In this document: piece after piece, positions 16,267 through 25,270 of the stretch
Position numbering within the stretch: position 1 is the stretch's first letter
Layout of the letters: every line of letters begins with the position of its first letter
DNA from: Streptomyces nymphaeiformis
Lineage (GTDB): Bacteria; Actinomycetota; Actinomycetes; Streptomycetales; Streptomycetaceae
Length of the DNA stretch: 64,000 nt
Direction of reading: 5' to 3'
NCBI RefSeq assembly: GCF_014203895.1
Contig: NZ_JACHJY010000001.1
Location: 992,001 to 1,056,000 of the forward strand
The notes under the pieces: model-generated
Told to the model about the DNA's origin: nothing
The model's database searches: none
The model's input: only the letters and a program-made list of their open reading frames with translations
Translations under genes and position numbers: made by a program

Positions 16267-17237
16267 ACCACACCCCACTCGGCTCCGAGGCCTTGGCGCC
16301 AGCCCGGAGCCTTCCGATCTCAGTCCGACCCTGGGGACGCGAGTCCTTGCCTTCCTTTGTTGCCCGGCTTGCCGAGGTGAACCGAACGCGTCACACCGCG
16401 CTCTGGCGCCATATCGGTCTGCCCTGTGTCAGGACGATGGGCGCCACGCTGTTGACCAAGGAGGCCGTGCTGAACGGGCTGGCCGTCGAACGACTGGCGA
16501 TCATGTCCAGCCTGTCAGAGGAACGACTGCGGAGGTCCCTTCCCGCGCTGTCCTGGTCCCATCCCTATCCGCCATATCTTCCCGCGAACATTCCCTCGGT
16601 CTACATGAGTGCCGCGAAGGCCCCATCCGGCGTGATCTGTCGTGGCTGTACCACCAGGCGCGGGATCACCGCCGATGTCCGCGCCCACCTGGCGCTTCCT
16701 GACATTGTGTGTCTCCAGCATCGCGTCTGGCAGTCGCCCGCTCCTTGCGATGTCTCGGCGGCGCCTGAAATCGATCGAGCACAACACACCCTCCGTCGCA
16801 TCCGGAGGCTTCATGGCAATCGCGGGATGTCCCTCGGTGTTCGTGACGCTCGCTGGATCATCGCGGCTTGGACCAGCAATGTGTGCCGGGAGTCGGAACT
16901 CACCGATCGCTGGCATTCACGGAGAGCAGTCCTCGGCTTGGTGCCGTGGCACCGGAGCGACGACCTATCGGCTCGGATCGTTACCCACCCAGAGGTTGCG
17001 ATCCTGGCAGCCGCCCTGGCACCCAACTACACGGACCCGACCTACTTCACACGCACCGGGTTTCAGCTCCGGAGATTCAGTGCTTACCTCCGCGCCAGTC
17101 TGGACCTGAACCCCATCCCGCACTCGATGAACGATCCCATCAGGGCGTTCGTCCGCATCGTCCAAAGCAACCGGGCCCGCTGGCGCGACCCCAAAAGCGT
17201 CATGATCACGGAGACGGCGACACCCAGATGCACCTAG
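16263..17237 (+). CDS. tniQ: TniQ/TnsD-like target-site selector
   Basis: 324 residues, start overlapping the tnsC stop by 4 bases. The N-terminal TniQ domain is clear (LPISVRPWGRESLPSFVARLAEVNRTRH). A zinc-binding motif follows: C126-x2-C129 ... C150-x2-H153 (ICRGC and VCLQH). Family members bind DNA and recruit TnsC. The protein is mid-sized: longer than the short TniQ of CRISPR-associated elements but shorter than Tn7 TnsD, so it may read DNA sequence or structure weakly. Its stop is 61 bases from the right end. Confidence 0.87.
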   Translation: MNHTPLGSEALAPARSLPISVRPWGRESLPSFVARLAEVNRTRHTALWRHIGLPCVRTMGATLLTKEAVLNGLAVERLAIMSSLSEERLRRSLPALSWSHPYPPYLPANIPSVYMSAAKAPSGVICRGCTTRRGITADVRAHLALPDIVCLQHRVWQSPAPCDVSAAPEIDRAQHTLRRIRRLHGNRGMSLGVRDARWIIAAWTSNVCRESELTDRWHSRRAVLGLVPWHRSDDLSARIVTHPEVAILAAALAPNYTDPTYFTRTGFQLRRFSAYLRASLDLNPIPHSMNDPIRAFVRIVQSNRARWRDPKSVMITETATPRCT

Positions 17238-17298
17238 TGAAGGTGGCGAACCCCAGCTCAGACGAGGGCCCCTTCGCCATGTATGCGAGGAAAGAACA
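17238..17298. repeat. Right transposon end
   Basis: The end is ACA at 17,296-17,298 (TGT when read inwards). An inverted TGGCGAA box lies at 17,273-17,279, 19 bases inside, matching the left end. A second, degenerate site may lie near offset 43, and a TGGCGAA in the opposite direction is at 17,244-17,250. Confidence 0.75.
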
Positions 17299-17303
17299 CC
17301 AGG
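17299..17303. repeat. Right copy of 5-bp target-site duplication (CCAGG)
   Basis: Identical to 11,344-11,348 at the other end of the element. Confidence 0.8.
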
Positions 17304-17312
17304 CCAGCGTGA

Positions 17313-17335
17313 TTGTCAGTGGGGCGCGGCACGAT
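17313..17335 (+). promoter_or_regulatory. PafBC/RecA-NDp-like promoter of the HEPN gene
   Basis: TTGTCAGTG (17,313-17,321), an 8-base spacer, then CACGAT (17,330-17,335) as -10. This matches the tTGTCRgtg-N8-TAnnnT promoter class activated in mycobacteria by PafBC after DNA damage, independently of RecA/LexA; only the first -10 base differs. The transposon ends 14 bases upstream. Confidence 0.6.
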
Positions 17336-17382
17336 GAACACATACGGCTACAGCGCCGTCACGCGACGACAGGAGGCTCGTC

Positions 17383-17895
17383 ATGGCCAGCCCATCCGCA
17401 GCAGCCACGCCCCGCCGCCGTCCGGCCGCCGGAGAGGCGGGACCCGGATCCGACATCCACCCCGTCCCGCGCCGCTCCGCCGCCCCGCCCGCCGCCCTCG
17501 ACCTCCTCGCCAAGTCCCGCGCCGGGCTCGCCGAGGCCGCCGTCCTCGACCGCCCCCACGAGCGGTACGCCACCGCCCACCTCGCCGCCCTGCGTGCCGC
17601 GGCCGCCGTGCTCGCCGCCCGCGCCAGACCCGACACCCGCCCCCGTCACCGGCAGCGGATAAGGAGCGCCTGGGAGCTCCTCCCCGACCTCGCCCCCGAG
17701 CTGACCGAATGGAGCGCCCTCTTCGCGGCCGGCGCCGGCCGCCGGGCCCGCGCCGAGGCCGGCATCGCCGGCGCGGCCACCCGCCGCGAGGCCGACGACC
17801 TGCTCAGGGACGCCGCGCACTTCCTGCGCCTGGTCGAGCGGCTGCTCGCCCTGGGGGGTGTGCCGTCAGCCCGGGGCGACGGGGCAGGAGGATGA
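17383..17895 (+). CDS. SAV_6107-type HEPN protein
   Basis: 170 residues, ATG behind AGGAGG. After a Pro/Arg-rich leader, the core LDLLAKSRAGLAEAAVLDRPHERYATAHLAALRAAAAVLAARARP is the four-helix HEPN fold typical of the SAV_6107 family. It continues through SAWELLPDLAPELTEWSALFAAGAGRR and DLLRDAAHFLRLVERLL. HEPN proteins are often RNases or nucleotide-binding partners, but the canonical Arg-x4-His RNase motif is not obvious here, so activity is uncertain. It lies next to a damage-type promoter. Confidence 0.75.
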   Translation: MASPSAAATPRRRPAAGEAGPGSDIHPVPRRSAAPPAALDLLAKSRAGLAEAAVLDRPHERYATAHLAALRAAAAVLAARARPDTRPRHRQRIRSAWELLPDLAPELTEWSALFAAGAGRRARAEAGIAGAATRREADDLLRDAAHFLRLVERLLALGGVPSARGDGAGG

Positions 17896-17963
17896 TCCGA
17901 AAGCCGGGGGCGAGGCCATAGGGTGGGGGAGCGTCCACACCCGCCACCGAGGAGTCAACAGCC

Positions 17964-18752
17964 GTGCCGGACCCTTCCCCTGTCTTCGGTCGAGAGGCGT
18001 CATCGCGTCCGTCGCGCGCCTCCCTGCGTACCGCCGTCGTCTGGGACGTCCTCAAAGACGCCCTGGACCGCCGGGTCGAGGCCACCGGGAAGGACAGCCT
18101 CGACGTCCTCGACACGGGCGGCGGCTCCGGGAAGTTCGCGGTGCCGGTGGCCGGCCTCGGCCACCGGGTGACCGTCGTCGACCCCAGCCCCAACGCGCTC
18201 TTCGCGCTGGAGCGCCGGGCCGCCGAGGCCGGTGTCGCCGACCTCGTCACCGGAGTCCAGGGCGACATCCGCGGCCTCTTCGACGTGGTCGGACGCGAGG
18301 AGTACGACGCCGTGCTCTGCCACGGCGTCCTGGAGTACGTCGACGACCCCGCCGAGGGCGTGCGGAACGCCGCCGCGGCGCTCCGCCCCGGCGGCAGCCT
18401 CAGCCTGCTCGCCGCCGGGGTCGGCGGCGCCGTCCTGGCCCGCGCCCTCGCCGGCCACTTCACCGAGGCCCGGCATGCGCTCGGCGACCCCGAGGGCCGC
18501 TGGGGCGCCGGCGACCCCGTGCCCCGGCGCTTCACCGCCGAGCAGCTCACCGAGCTGGCCGGCGAGGCCGGACTCGAGGTCGGCGCCGTGCACGGCGTCC
18601 GGGTCTTCGCCGACCTGGTCCCCGGCGTCCTCGTCGACACCGAGCCCGGCGCCGCCGAGGCCCTGCTCAAGCTGGAGGAGGCCGCCGCGGAGCTGCCTTC
18701 CTTCCACGCCATCGCCACGCAGCTGCACGTTCTCGGCGCGAAGCGGGGCTGA
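17964..18752 (+). CDS. SAM-dependent class I methyltransferase
   Basis: 262 residues from GTG. Motif I is LDVLDTGGGSGKFAVPVAGLGHRVTVVDPS (about 48-77), with the acidic D76 expected to hold the ribose of SAM. Motif IV is YDAVLCHGVLEYVDDP, and the post-motif ALRPGGSLSLLAAG follows. The substrate is unknown; the arrangement resembles CmoA- and UbiE-like small-molecule or RNA methyltransferases. Confidence 0.8.
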   Translation: MPDPSPVFGREASSRPSRASLRTAVVWDVLKDALDRRVEATGKDSLDVLDTGGGSGKFAVPVAGLGHRVTVVDPSPNALFALERRAAEAGVADLVTGVQGDIRGLFDVVGREEYDAVLCHGVLEYVDDPAEGVRNAAAALRPGGSLSLLAAGVGGAVLARALAGHFTEARHALGDPEGRWGAGDPVPRRFTAEQLTELAGEAGLEVGAVHGVRVFADLVPGVLVDTEPGAAEALLKLEEAAAELPSFHAIATQLHVLGAKRG

Positions 18753-19021
18753 ACAGGACGGCCGCCCGTTCGGCGGTACGGGCCGGGGCGCCCATGGAGT
18801 ACGCCACAGCCCGCCCGATATGGGGCTCCGCCCCGTATGATCGGGGGACACCATCCGGCATGACGGACAGGGGGCTGGGGAATCAACGCCTCAGCAACCG
18901 ATCCGCATGGCGGCCCGGATTGGCTATCGGTATGGAGGCGGGTTTCACGGGGGCGATTCCCTGCCTATCCTGAAAGGGCCGCAAACCGGTCGCCCCCGCG
19001 ACCGACGACTAGGAGGACTCC
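18753..19021 (+). other. Untranslated region before the DUF3040 gene
   Basis: 269 bases. GGGGC-TCC-GCCCC at 18,824-18,836 may be a weak terminator for the methyltransferase. Downstream are the dyad CCGAT/ATCGG, a -10-like TATCCT (18,966-18,971) and AGGAGG just before the GTG at 19,022. I could not match it to a known riboswitch. Confidence 0.4.
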
Positions 19022-19411
19022 GTGCCGCTCTCGGAGCACGAGCAGCGAATGCTCGAGCAGATGGAGCGAGCGCTGTACGCCGAAGATCCCAAGTTCGCGA
19101 CAGCGCTCGAGGGAAGCGGACTGCGTACGTACACCCGGCGACGGGTTTACCAGGCAGTCGCCGGCTTCCTGGTGGGTATCGCGCTCCTCATGGCCGGAAT
19201 GGTCGCACAGCAGATCTGGATCAGCGTGGTGGGGTTCCTCGTCATGCTGGGCTGCGCGGTCCTGGCGGTCACCGGATGGCGCAAGGCGCCGAAGCCGGGT
19301 GAGCAGCGGGCGGCCGGCGGCCGTCAGGCTCGGCAGCGACGCTCCATGATGGACCGGATCGAAGCGCGGTGGCAGCGCCGCCGCGACGAACAGCAGGGCG
19401 GCGGCCACTGA
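19022..19411 (+). CDS. DUF3040 membrane protein
   Basis: 129 residues from GTG behind AGGAGG. The N-terminus MPLSEHEQRMLEQMERALYAEDPKFATALEG is the DUF3040 signature. Two membrane helices follow (VYQAVAGFLVGIALLMAGMV and IWISVVGFLVMLGCAVLAVTGW, about 45-90), then a basic cytoplasmic tail. This family sits upstream of the dcw cluster in many actinobacteria. Its function is unknown. Confidence 0.88.
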   Translation: MPLSEHEQRMLEQMERALYAEDPKFATALEGSGLRTYTRRRVYQAVAGFLVGIALLMAGMVAQQIWISVVGFLVMLGCAVLAVTGWRKAPKPGEQRAAGGRQARQRRSMMDRIEARWQRRRDEQQGGGH

Positions 19412-19448
19412 CGGCCCCCGCGCGATAGCGCCCGCCCCCACAACCACC

Positions 19449-19495
19449 CGAGCCCCGCAGGGCCCGCGCCTTCCAGCGCCTCCCTGCGGGGCTCG
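19449..19495. terminator. Bidirectional terminator after DUF3040
   Basis: A perfect 14-bp stem (19,449-19,462 and 19,482-19,495) with a 19-base loop, followed by TTCTG. It serves the convergent DUF3040 and transglutaminase genes. Confidence 0.75.
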
Positions 19496-19517
19496 TTCTG
19501 TCGTCGCCCGCCGCCGC

Positions 19518-19567
19518 CCCGTTGTGGGCATGCGTCCCGTCCCGGCGGAACGCATGCCCACAACGGG
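19518..19567. repeat. GTTGTGGGCA palindromic element, copy 1
   Basis: CCCGTTGTGGGCATGCGT at 19,518-19,535 is perfectly complementary to 19,550-19,567 around a 14-base loop: an 18-bp perfect stem. The same core recurs near 42,979 and 43,142. It is 22 bases downstream of the preceding terminator and just past the transglutaminase stop codon. Confidence 0.8.
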
Positions 19568-19576
19568 CAGGGCCCT

Positions 19577-21967
19577 TCAGCCCGCCTCGCGTGGAGACCG
19601 GCGCAGGCGGGACGTCGCCCGGGTCCTCGCGGTCTCCCAGCGGGTCCTCGTGGTGGCCCAGCGGGACGACCAGGTCCAGCGGAGGCGGGTCGCCGAGCGG
19701 GGGGCGAGGAGCGCGCGGAGGCGGGTGCGGCGGTCGGCGGCCGCGTGGAAGCCGGACCGGACCAGCGAAGCCGAGGACGCGAGGCCCGCGACCGGCTGCG
19801 GCCGAGGTGCGTACAGCACCTCCTCCACCGCCGACGCCACCCGGTGCACCGCCTCCGCCGGCTCGCCCCGCAGCTCACCGAGGTGGACGATCCGCTCCGC
19901 GGACTTCCGGGGCGTCAGGGAGTCGGAAGGCTCCACCCCGTAGTCCCAGGCCGTGTCGTTGATCTCCTCCCAGATCGCCAGCGGGTCCGAGCCCGAGCCG
20001 AGCCGCCGGGCCCTGATCCGGGTCCGCCAGAACAGGGGGAGGAAGGGGAGGGCCAGGACCAGGACGACCGCCAGGGACAGCAGCGTCACCGTCAGGGGGT
20101 CCGGGCCCGAGCCGTCCGTGGACGCCCCCGCCACCGCCTCGTCCGGGCCGCAGTCGCCGAGGCGGCGCTCCTGCGGGGTGCAGCTCGCCGAGGCGCTCGG
20201 CGCGGCGGACGGCTGAGCCGAGGCGGTCGCCTGCGGCTGCGCCGGCCCGGTGGCCGAGCCCGAGGGGGTGGTCTCCCGGGTGTACGAGGGCGTGGAGCCC
20301 CGCGAGGGCGTCGGCTCGAACCGGGTCCACCCGGCGCCCTCGAAGTACAGCTCGGGCCAGGCGTGCGCGTCCCGGATGCCGACGGAGACCGATCCGTCGG
20401 TCTGGGTCGTGCCGGGCATGAAGCCGACGGCCACGCGGGCCGGGATGCCGAGGGCGCGGGCCATCGCCGCCATGGAGAAGGAGAAGTGGACGCAGAAGCC
20501 CTCCTTGTCCTTCAGGAAGCGGGAGATCGCCTGCACCCCGGTGCCGGACTCCACGTTCACGTCGTAGCGGAAGCCGCCGTCCTGGGCGAACCAGTCCTGG
20601 AGCTTCACCGCCCGCTCGTAGTCGTTCCGCGCGCCCTTGGTGACGGACAGGGCCGTCTCCCGCACGTCGGCGGGCAGCGTCGTGGGCACCTTGGTGTACT
20701 CGCGGCGCAGCTTCTCCGGGGCGGCCCCGGCATCGGCCAGCTGCGCGGCCGTCGGCTGCACGTCGAGGCTGGCGACCTGGTAGCGGGCGCCGCTGGTGGT
20801 CTGCTTGTCGTCGCCGACGAGCATCCGGCCGGCCGGCTCGTACCGCCAGCGGCCGTCGATGTCGACCCGGCCGGCCGGGTACGGCATGGGCAGCCACTTC
20901 TGCTCGTACGCGTCGGAGGCGACGAAGTTGCTGGTCACCTCGGTGATCTTGACGCTCTGGGAGAGGCCGTCCGGCCAGGGCAGCTGCTTGGGCACGTCCT
21001 CGATCGGGCGGACGGAGGACTTCCACGAGGTGCCGTCGAACTGGTCGAGCGCGACGAGCCGCAGGTACATGCCGCTGGTGTCGCGGGCGTTGGTCCGGTA
21101 GCGCAGGACCTCCCGGTCCTCCGGCTGGCGGAGGTTGTTCTGCAGGGAGACCAGCGGGTTCACGGCGGAGATCGTGCCGCCCTTGCCCGCGCCGGCACCG
21201 CCCTCGCCGTCGCCGCCGCCGAAGAGGCCGCCGGAGAAGCCCGGCAGGGCGAACGGCACGACCAGCGCGATGCCCATGGCGACGGCGCCGATCCGGCGGC
21301 CGGTGCGGGCCGGGGCGAAGGCGGGTCCGCCGCCGGCGGCGACGGCGGAGCCGGGCCGGCCCGAGCGCTGGGCGCCGCCGAAGACGCGCCCCCACTGGGA
21401 GAGCCGGTCACGGCCCTCGGCGAGGAGGAGCAGCAGATAGCCGGAGGCCGCGAGGAGGAACCAGAGCCAGCCCGCGCCGCCGCCGGAGAGGCCGGCGGCC
21501 ACGGAGTACAGGGCGAGCAGCGGCAGCCCGGCCGGGGCCGCCTTGCGGAAGGTGACCGCGAGGGTGTCCACCAGGAGCCCGATCGCGACGACCCCGCCCA
21601 CCAGCATGAGCCGGATGCCCTCGGTGTCGGGCGCGGGGATCGCGTACCGGCCGACGTCCTCGGCACCCGTCTGGAACAGCTCGACGGCGCGCGTGAGGGC
21701 CTGGGGGCCGGGGACCAGCCACAGGAAGGCCTGCTCGCGGGTGAAGATCAGGGTCAGCGCGAGGAGCACGGTGACGATCTGGGCGAGCAGGGTCAGCGGC
21801 CGGGCCAGCGGCACCCGGCGGGCCAGCATGCCCACCCCGCTGACCAGGGCGAGGACGAAGGCCGCCGTGAAGATCCAGGTCGCCGGCTTCACCAGGGGGA
21901 GCAGCGCCCCGGCCGCCATCAGGGTGGCGCCCCAGGAAGCGAGCGTCAGCCGTGTGCGGCCGCTCAT
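19577..21967 (-). CDS. DUF3488 and transglutaminase-like membrane protein
   Basis: About 796 residues. The N-terminal DUF3488 region has seven or so membrane helices (from LTLASWGATLMAAGALLPLV to about residue 230). A large extracytoplasmic part holds a transglutaminase-like core: EGFCVHFSFSMAAMARALGIPARVAVGF (catalytic Cys) and RDAHAWPELYFEGAGWTRFEPTP (catalytic His and Asp). A last membrane helix (PLTVTLLSLAVVLVLALPFLPL) and DUF4129-like tail follow. The partner genes DUF58 and moxR precede it; together they are thought to act on cell-envelope proteins. The start at 21,967 overlaps the DUF58 stop and has GGAGG 6 bases before it. Confidence 0.88.
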   Translation of the reverse strand: MSGRTRLTLASWGATLMAAGALLPLVKPATWIFTAAFVLALVSGVGMLARRVPLARPLTLLAQIVTVLLALTLIFTREQAFLWLVPGPQALTRAVELFQTGAEDVGRYAIPAPDTEGIRLMLVGGVVAIGLLVDTLAVTFRKAAPAGLPLLALYSVAAGLSGGGAGWLWFLLAASGYLLLLLAEGRDRLSQWGRVFGGAQRSGRPGSAVAAGGGPAFAPARTGRRIGAVAMGIALVVPFALPGFSGGLFGGGDGEGGAGAGKGGTISAVNPLVSLQNNLRQPEDREVLRYRTNARDTSGMYLRLVALDQFDGTSWKSSVRPIEDVPKQLPWPDGLSQSVKITEVTSNFVASDAYEQKWLPMPYPAGRVDIDGRWRYEPAGRMLVGDDKQTTSGARYQVASLDVQPTAAQLADAGAAPEKLRREYTKVPTTLPADVRETALSVTKGARNDYERAVKLQDWFAQDGGFRYDVNVESGTGVQAISRFLKDKEGFCVHFSFSMAAMARALGIPARVAVGFMPGTTQTDGSVSVGIRDAHAWPELYFEGAGWTRFEPTPSRGSTPSYTRETTPSGSATGPAQPQATASAQPSAAPSASASCTPQERRLGDCGPDEAVAGASTDGSGPDPLTVTLLSLAVVLVLALPFLPLFWRTRIRARRLGSGSDPLAIWEEINDTAWDYGVEPSDSLTPRKSAERIVHLGELRGEPAEAVHRVASAVEEVLYAPRPQPVAGLASSASLVRSGFHAAADRRTRLRALLAPRSATRLRWTWSSRWATTRTRWETARTRATSRLRRSPREAG

Positions 21968-23318
21968 GACCATCCTCCGTAGGTGTCGGCGGCGGTGGTC
22001 TCCGGAAGGAGCCCGGCCGCCTGCTGCCACAGGTCGGCGAGGGAGGCGCCGGGCGGTACGGCGAGCGCCGTCCAGCCCGCCTCGCGCAGCTGCCGCACCC
22101 GGTCGTCGACCGCACCGGCGACCGCGCCGCCGGTGAGCCAGGTGCCGGAGTCCAGGACGAAGGCGACGGCCGCGCCGGACCGCCCGCGCATCTTGGCGGT
22201 GAGGGCGGCCTGCTCCTCGTCGAGGTCGCCGAGGAAGGCGATGAGCAGCCCGTCGCCGCCGCCGCGCAGCACGTCGGAGGCGCGGGAGAACCCGGCCCCC
22301 TCGGAGTGGTCGACGACCGCGAGGGTGTCCATCATCAGTCCGGCCGCCTCGGCCGAGTCCTGTGCCGAGCCGGCGAAGCCCTCGGCCCCCTCGCCGGGGA
22401 TCGCGCTGCCGGTGTCGGTGAGCAGCCGGACCGCGTAGCCGCGCTCCAGCATGTGGACGAGCACGGACGCGGTGCCGGAGACGGCCCATTCGAAGGCCGA
22501 GTCGGGGCCCCCGCCCTGGAAGGCGATCCGGCGGGTGTCGAGGAGGACCGTGCAGCGGGCCCGCTGGGGCAGCTCCTCGCGGCGGACCATCAGCTCGCCG
22601 TAGCGGGCGGTGGAGCGCCAGTGGACCCGGCGCAGGTCGTCGCCGTGGCGGTAGGTGCGCGGGATGACGTCGTCGTCGCCGGCGAGCGCGAGGGAGCGCG
22701 ACTGCCCGTCCCCGTACCCCGAGGCCTCGCCGAAGAGCTTCACCGGCGGGAGGGCCTCGGTCCTGGGCACGACGGTGAGGGTGTCGTACGCGCTGAAGGA
22801 GCGGGTCAGCTCGCACATCCCGAAGGGGTCGTTGAGCCGCAGCTGGAGCGGGCCCAGCGGGAAGCGGCCGCGCAGGTCGGAGCGGACCCGGTAGGACACC
22901 TCGCGCCGCCCGCCGGCCTCGACCCGGTCGAGGACGAAGCGGGGGCGGGGCCCCAGCATGTACGGCACGTGGTCCTGGAGCATCAGGAGGCCGGTGGGCA
23001 GCTTGGAGACGTTCTCCATCCGCAGCTGGACCCGCGCCTCGGTGCTGGTCTCCACCCGCTGGGGAGTGAGCCGGCGGGAGGCGGCGACCCGGTAGCGGGT
23101 CCGGTGCAGCACGAGGACGCAGATCAGCGGGAGGGCGGCGAGCAGCAGTCCGACGCGCAGCAGATCGGCCTGGCCGAGGACGTACGCGCAGACGGCGGCG
23201 GCCACTCCGGCGGCGAGGAAGGAACGGCCGCGGGTGGTGAGACCGCCGAGGGCGGCCCGCAGACCGCCCCGGTCGTCCTCGTCGCCCCGCGGTCCGTCCG
23301 ACACGGAGGCGCCACTCA

Positions 23319-23319
<1 letters not shown>
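21964..23319 (-). CDS. DUF58 domain protein
   Basis: About 451 residues. Two membrane segments near the N-terminus (SFLAAGVAAAVCAYVLGQADLLRVGLLLAALPLICVLVLHRT) precede a beta-rich region and the DUF58 core REYRHGDDLRRVHWRSTARYGELMVRREELPQ-like sequence (here IPRTYRHGDDLRRVHWRSTAR). A VWA-like C-terminal half contains VLLDTRRI and related strands. Such proteins pair with a MoxR AAA+ ATPase. The ATG at 23,319 overlaps the moxR stop (TGATG). Confidence 0.88.
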
Positions 23320-24338
<1,019 letters not shown>

Positions 24339-24449
24339 CCCGGCCCTCCTCGGCCTTTCGGAACTGTCGTCCGAGCATTCTTGTTGTCGTGGCCGGGCCC
24401 TGTCACTTGCATGCGGACAAGTGCGGGGGAAATGCCGGGGTTTGACGGT

Positions 24450-24989
24450 TTACGCCGGGTCGATCTCGCGCAGCAGACCGGTCGTCACGTCGAAGACGAA
24501 GCCGCGGACGTCGTCGGAGTGCAGCAGGAAGGGGGAGGTCCGCACCCGCTGCATCGACTGCCGGACGTCCTGGTCGACGTCGCGGAAGGCCTCGACCGCC
24601 CAGGCCGGGCGCTGGCCGACCTCGTCCTCCAGCTCGTGCCGGAAGTCCTCGGTGAGCGATTCGAGACCGCAGTTCGTGTGGTGCACCAGCATCACGCTGC
24701 GGGTGCCGAGCGCCCGCTGGCTGATGGTGAGCGAGCGGATCACGTCGTCGGTGACCACGCCGCCCGCGTTGCGGATGGTGTGGCAGTCGCCGAGTTCGAG
24801 GCCGAGGGCCGCGTGCAGGTCGAGACGGGCGTCCATGCAGGCGACGACGGCGACGCGCAGCACGGGACGCGCGTCCATTCCCGGGTCGCTGAAGTCGGCG
24901 GCGTAGTGGGCGTTGGCCTCGACGAGACGGTCGGTGACCGTCGAGCCGGTGCGTATGGCGTCGGCAGAGGGGTGCGCGGAGGTCGACAT
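24450..24989 (-). CDS. Beta-class carbonic anhydrase
   Basis: 179 residues. The zinc ligands are visible: ACMDARLDL (Cys, with the paired Asp-Arg) and LVHHTNCGL (His and Cys). HTIRNAGGVVTDDVIRSLTISQRALGTRSVMLV is the substrate-site block. It interconverts CO2 and bicarbonate. The ATG at 24,987-24,989 is chosen because similarity starts there; the frame extends further upstream without meaning. Confidence 0.88.
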   Translation of the reverse strand: MSTSAHPSADAIRTGSTVTDRLVEANAHYAADFSDPGMDARPVLRVAVVACMDARLDLHAALGLELGDCHTIRNAGGVVTDDVIRSLTISQRALGTRSVMLVHHTNCGLESLTEDFRHELEDEVGQRPAWAVEAFRDVDQDVRQSMQRVRTSPFLLHSDDVRGFVFDVTTGLLREIDPA

Positions 24990-25119
24990 GGTTCCGACGG
25001 TAATGGTCACGCGCCTTTCCGGCCCGCTGTGAGAGCGGACAAAGAACATCAATGAGTCTTGTTGTGAGCTAACCCACAGATGGGGGCTCTCCGGGTCGCG
25101 CGGCACGCCAGTCGGTTGA

Positions 25120-25147
25120 TTGACCGGCGCGTCCCGTGGACTAAAGT
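25120..25147 (+). promoter_or_regulatory. Main promoter of the dcw cluster
   Basis: TTGACC (25,120-25,125) and TAAAGT (25,142-25,147) with a 16-bp spacer: a good housekeeping-sigma promoter. It gives a leader of about 115 bases before rsmH. No mraZ gene lies between it and rsmH. Confidence 0.75.
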
Positions 25148-25270
25148 GACGCGGAGTTCACGGAGACAACGAGCGATTTCCCGCGGTTTCTCCCCCCGTG
25201 TGTGCGGCGGTACCTCCGGCTCGGCCTCCGCCCGCGGTACGTGCCTCCGCGCCGGACCTGAGAGGGCGCA

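Larger units (their letters stand above)
11349..17298. mobile_element. Tn7-like transposon (TnsA, TnsB, TnsC, TniQ), 5,950 bp
   Basis: Both ends begin TGT and align without gaps for 28 bases with 19 identities, sharing TCCTCG and TGGCG at the same offsets. The first TGGCG[AG]A box starts 19 bases inside each end (11,368 and, inverted, 17,279). A perfect 5-bp duplication CCAGG flanks the element. It carries four transposition genes reading rightwards with overlapping stops and starts, plus two small genes near the left end. There is no TnsE, Cas or obvious resistance gene. Base composition is less extreme than in the flanks. All four transposition frames are intact, so the element may still be active. 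Confidence 0.9.

Noticed and set aside
11349..17298. CRISPR-associated transposon (CAST)
   Set aside because: No cas genes or repeat array in or near the element, and TniQ is larger than the CAST type.
21968..22816. Upstream extension of the transglutaminase frame (to 22,816)
   Set aside because: The frame is open but overlaps DUF58 fully and is Arg-rich nonsense. The start at 21,967 has a ribosome site and the expected ATGA overlap.
25107..25270. Possible mraZ gene before rsmH
   Set aside because: Only about 160 bases lie here, with a promoter and leader; no frame of MraZ length or sequence.
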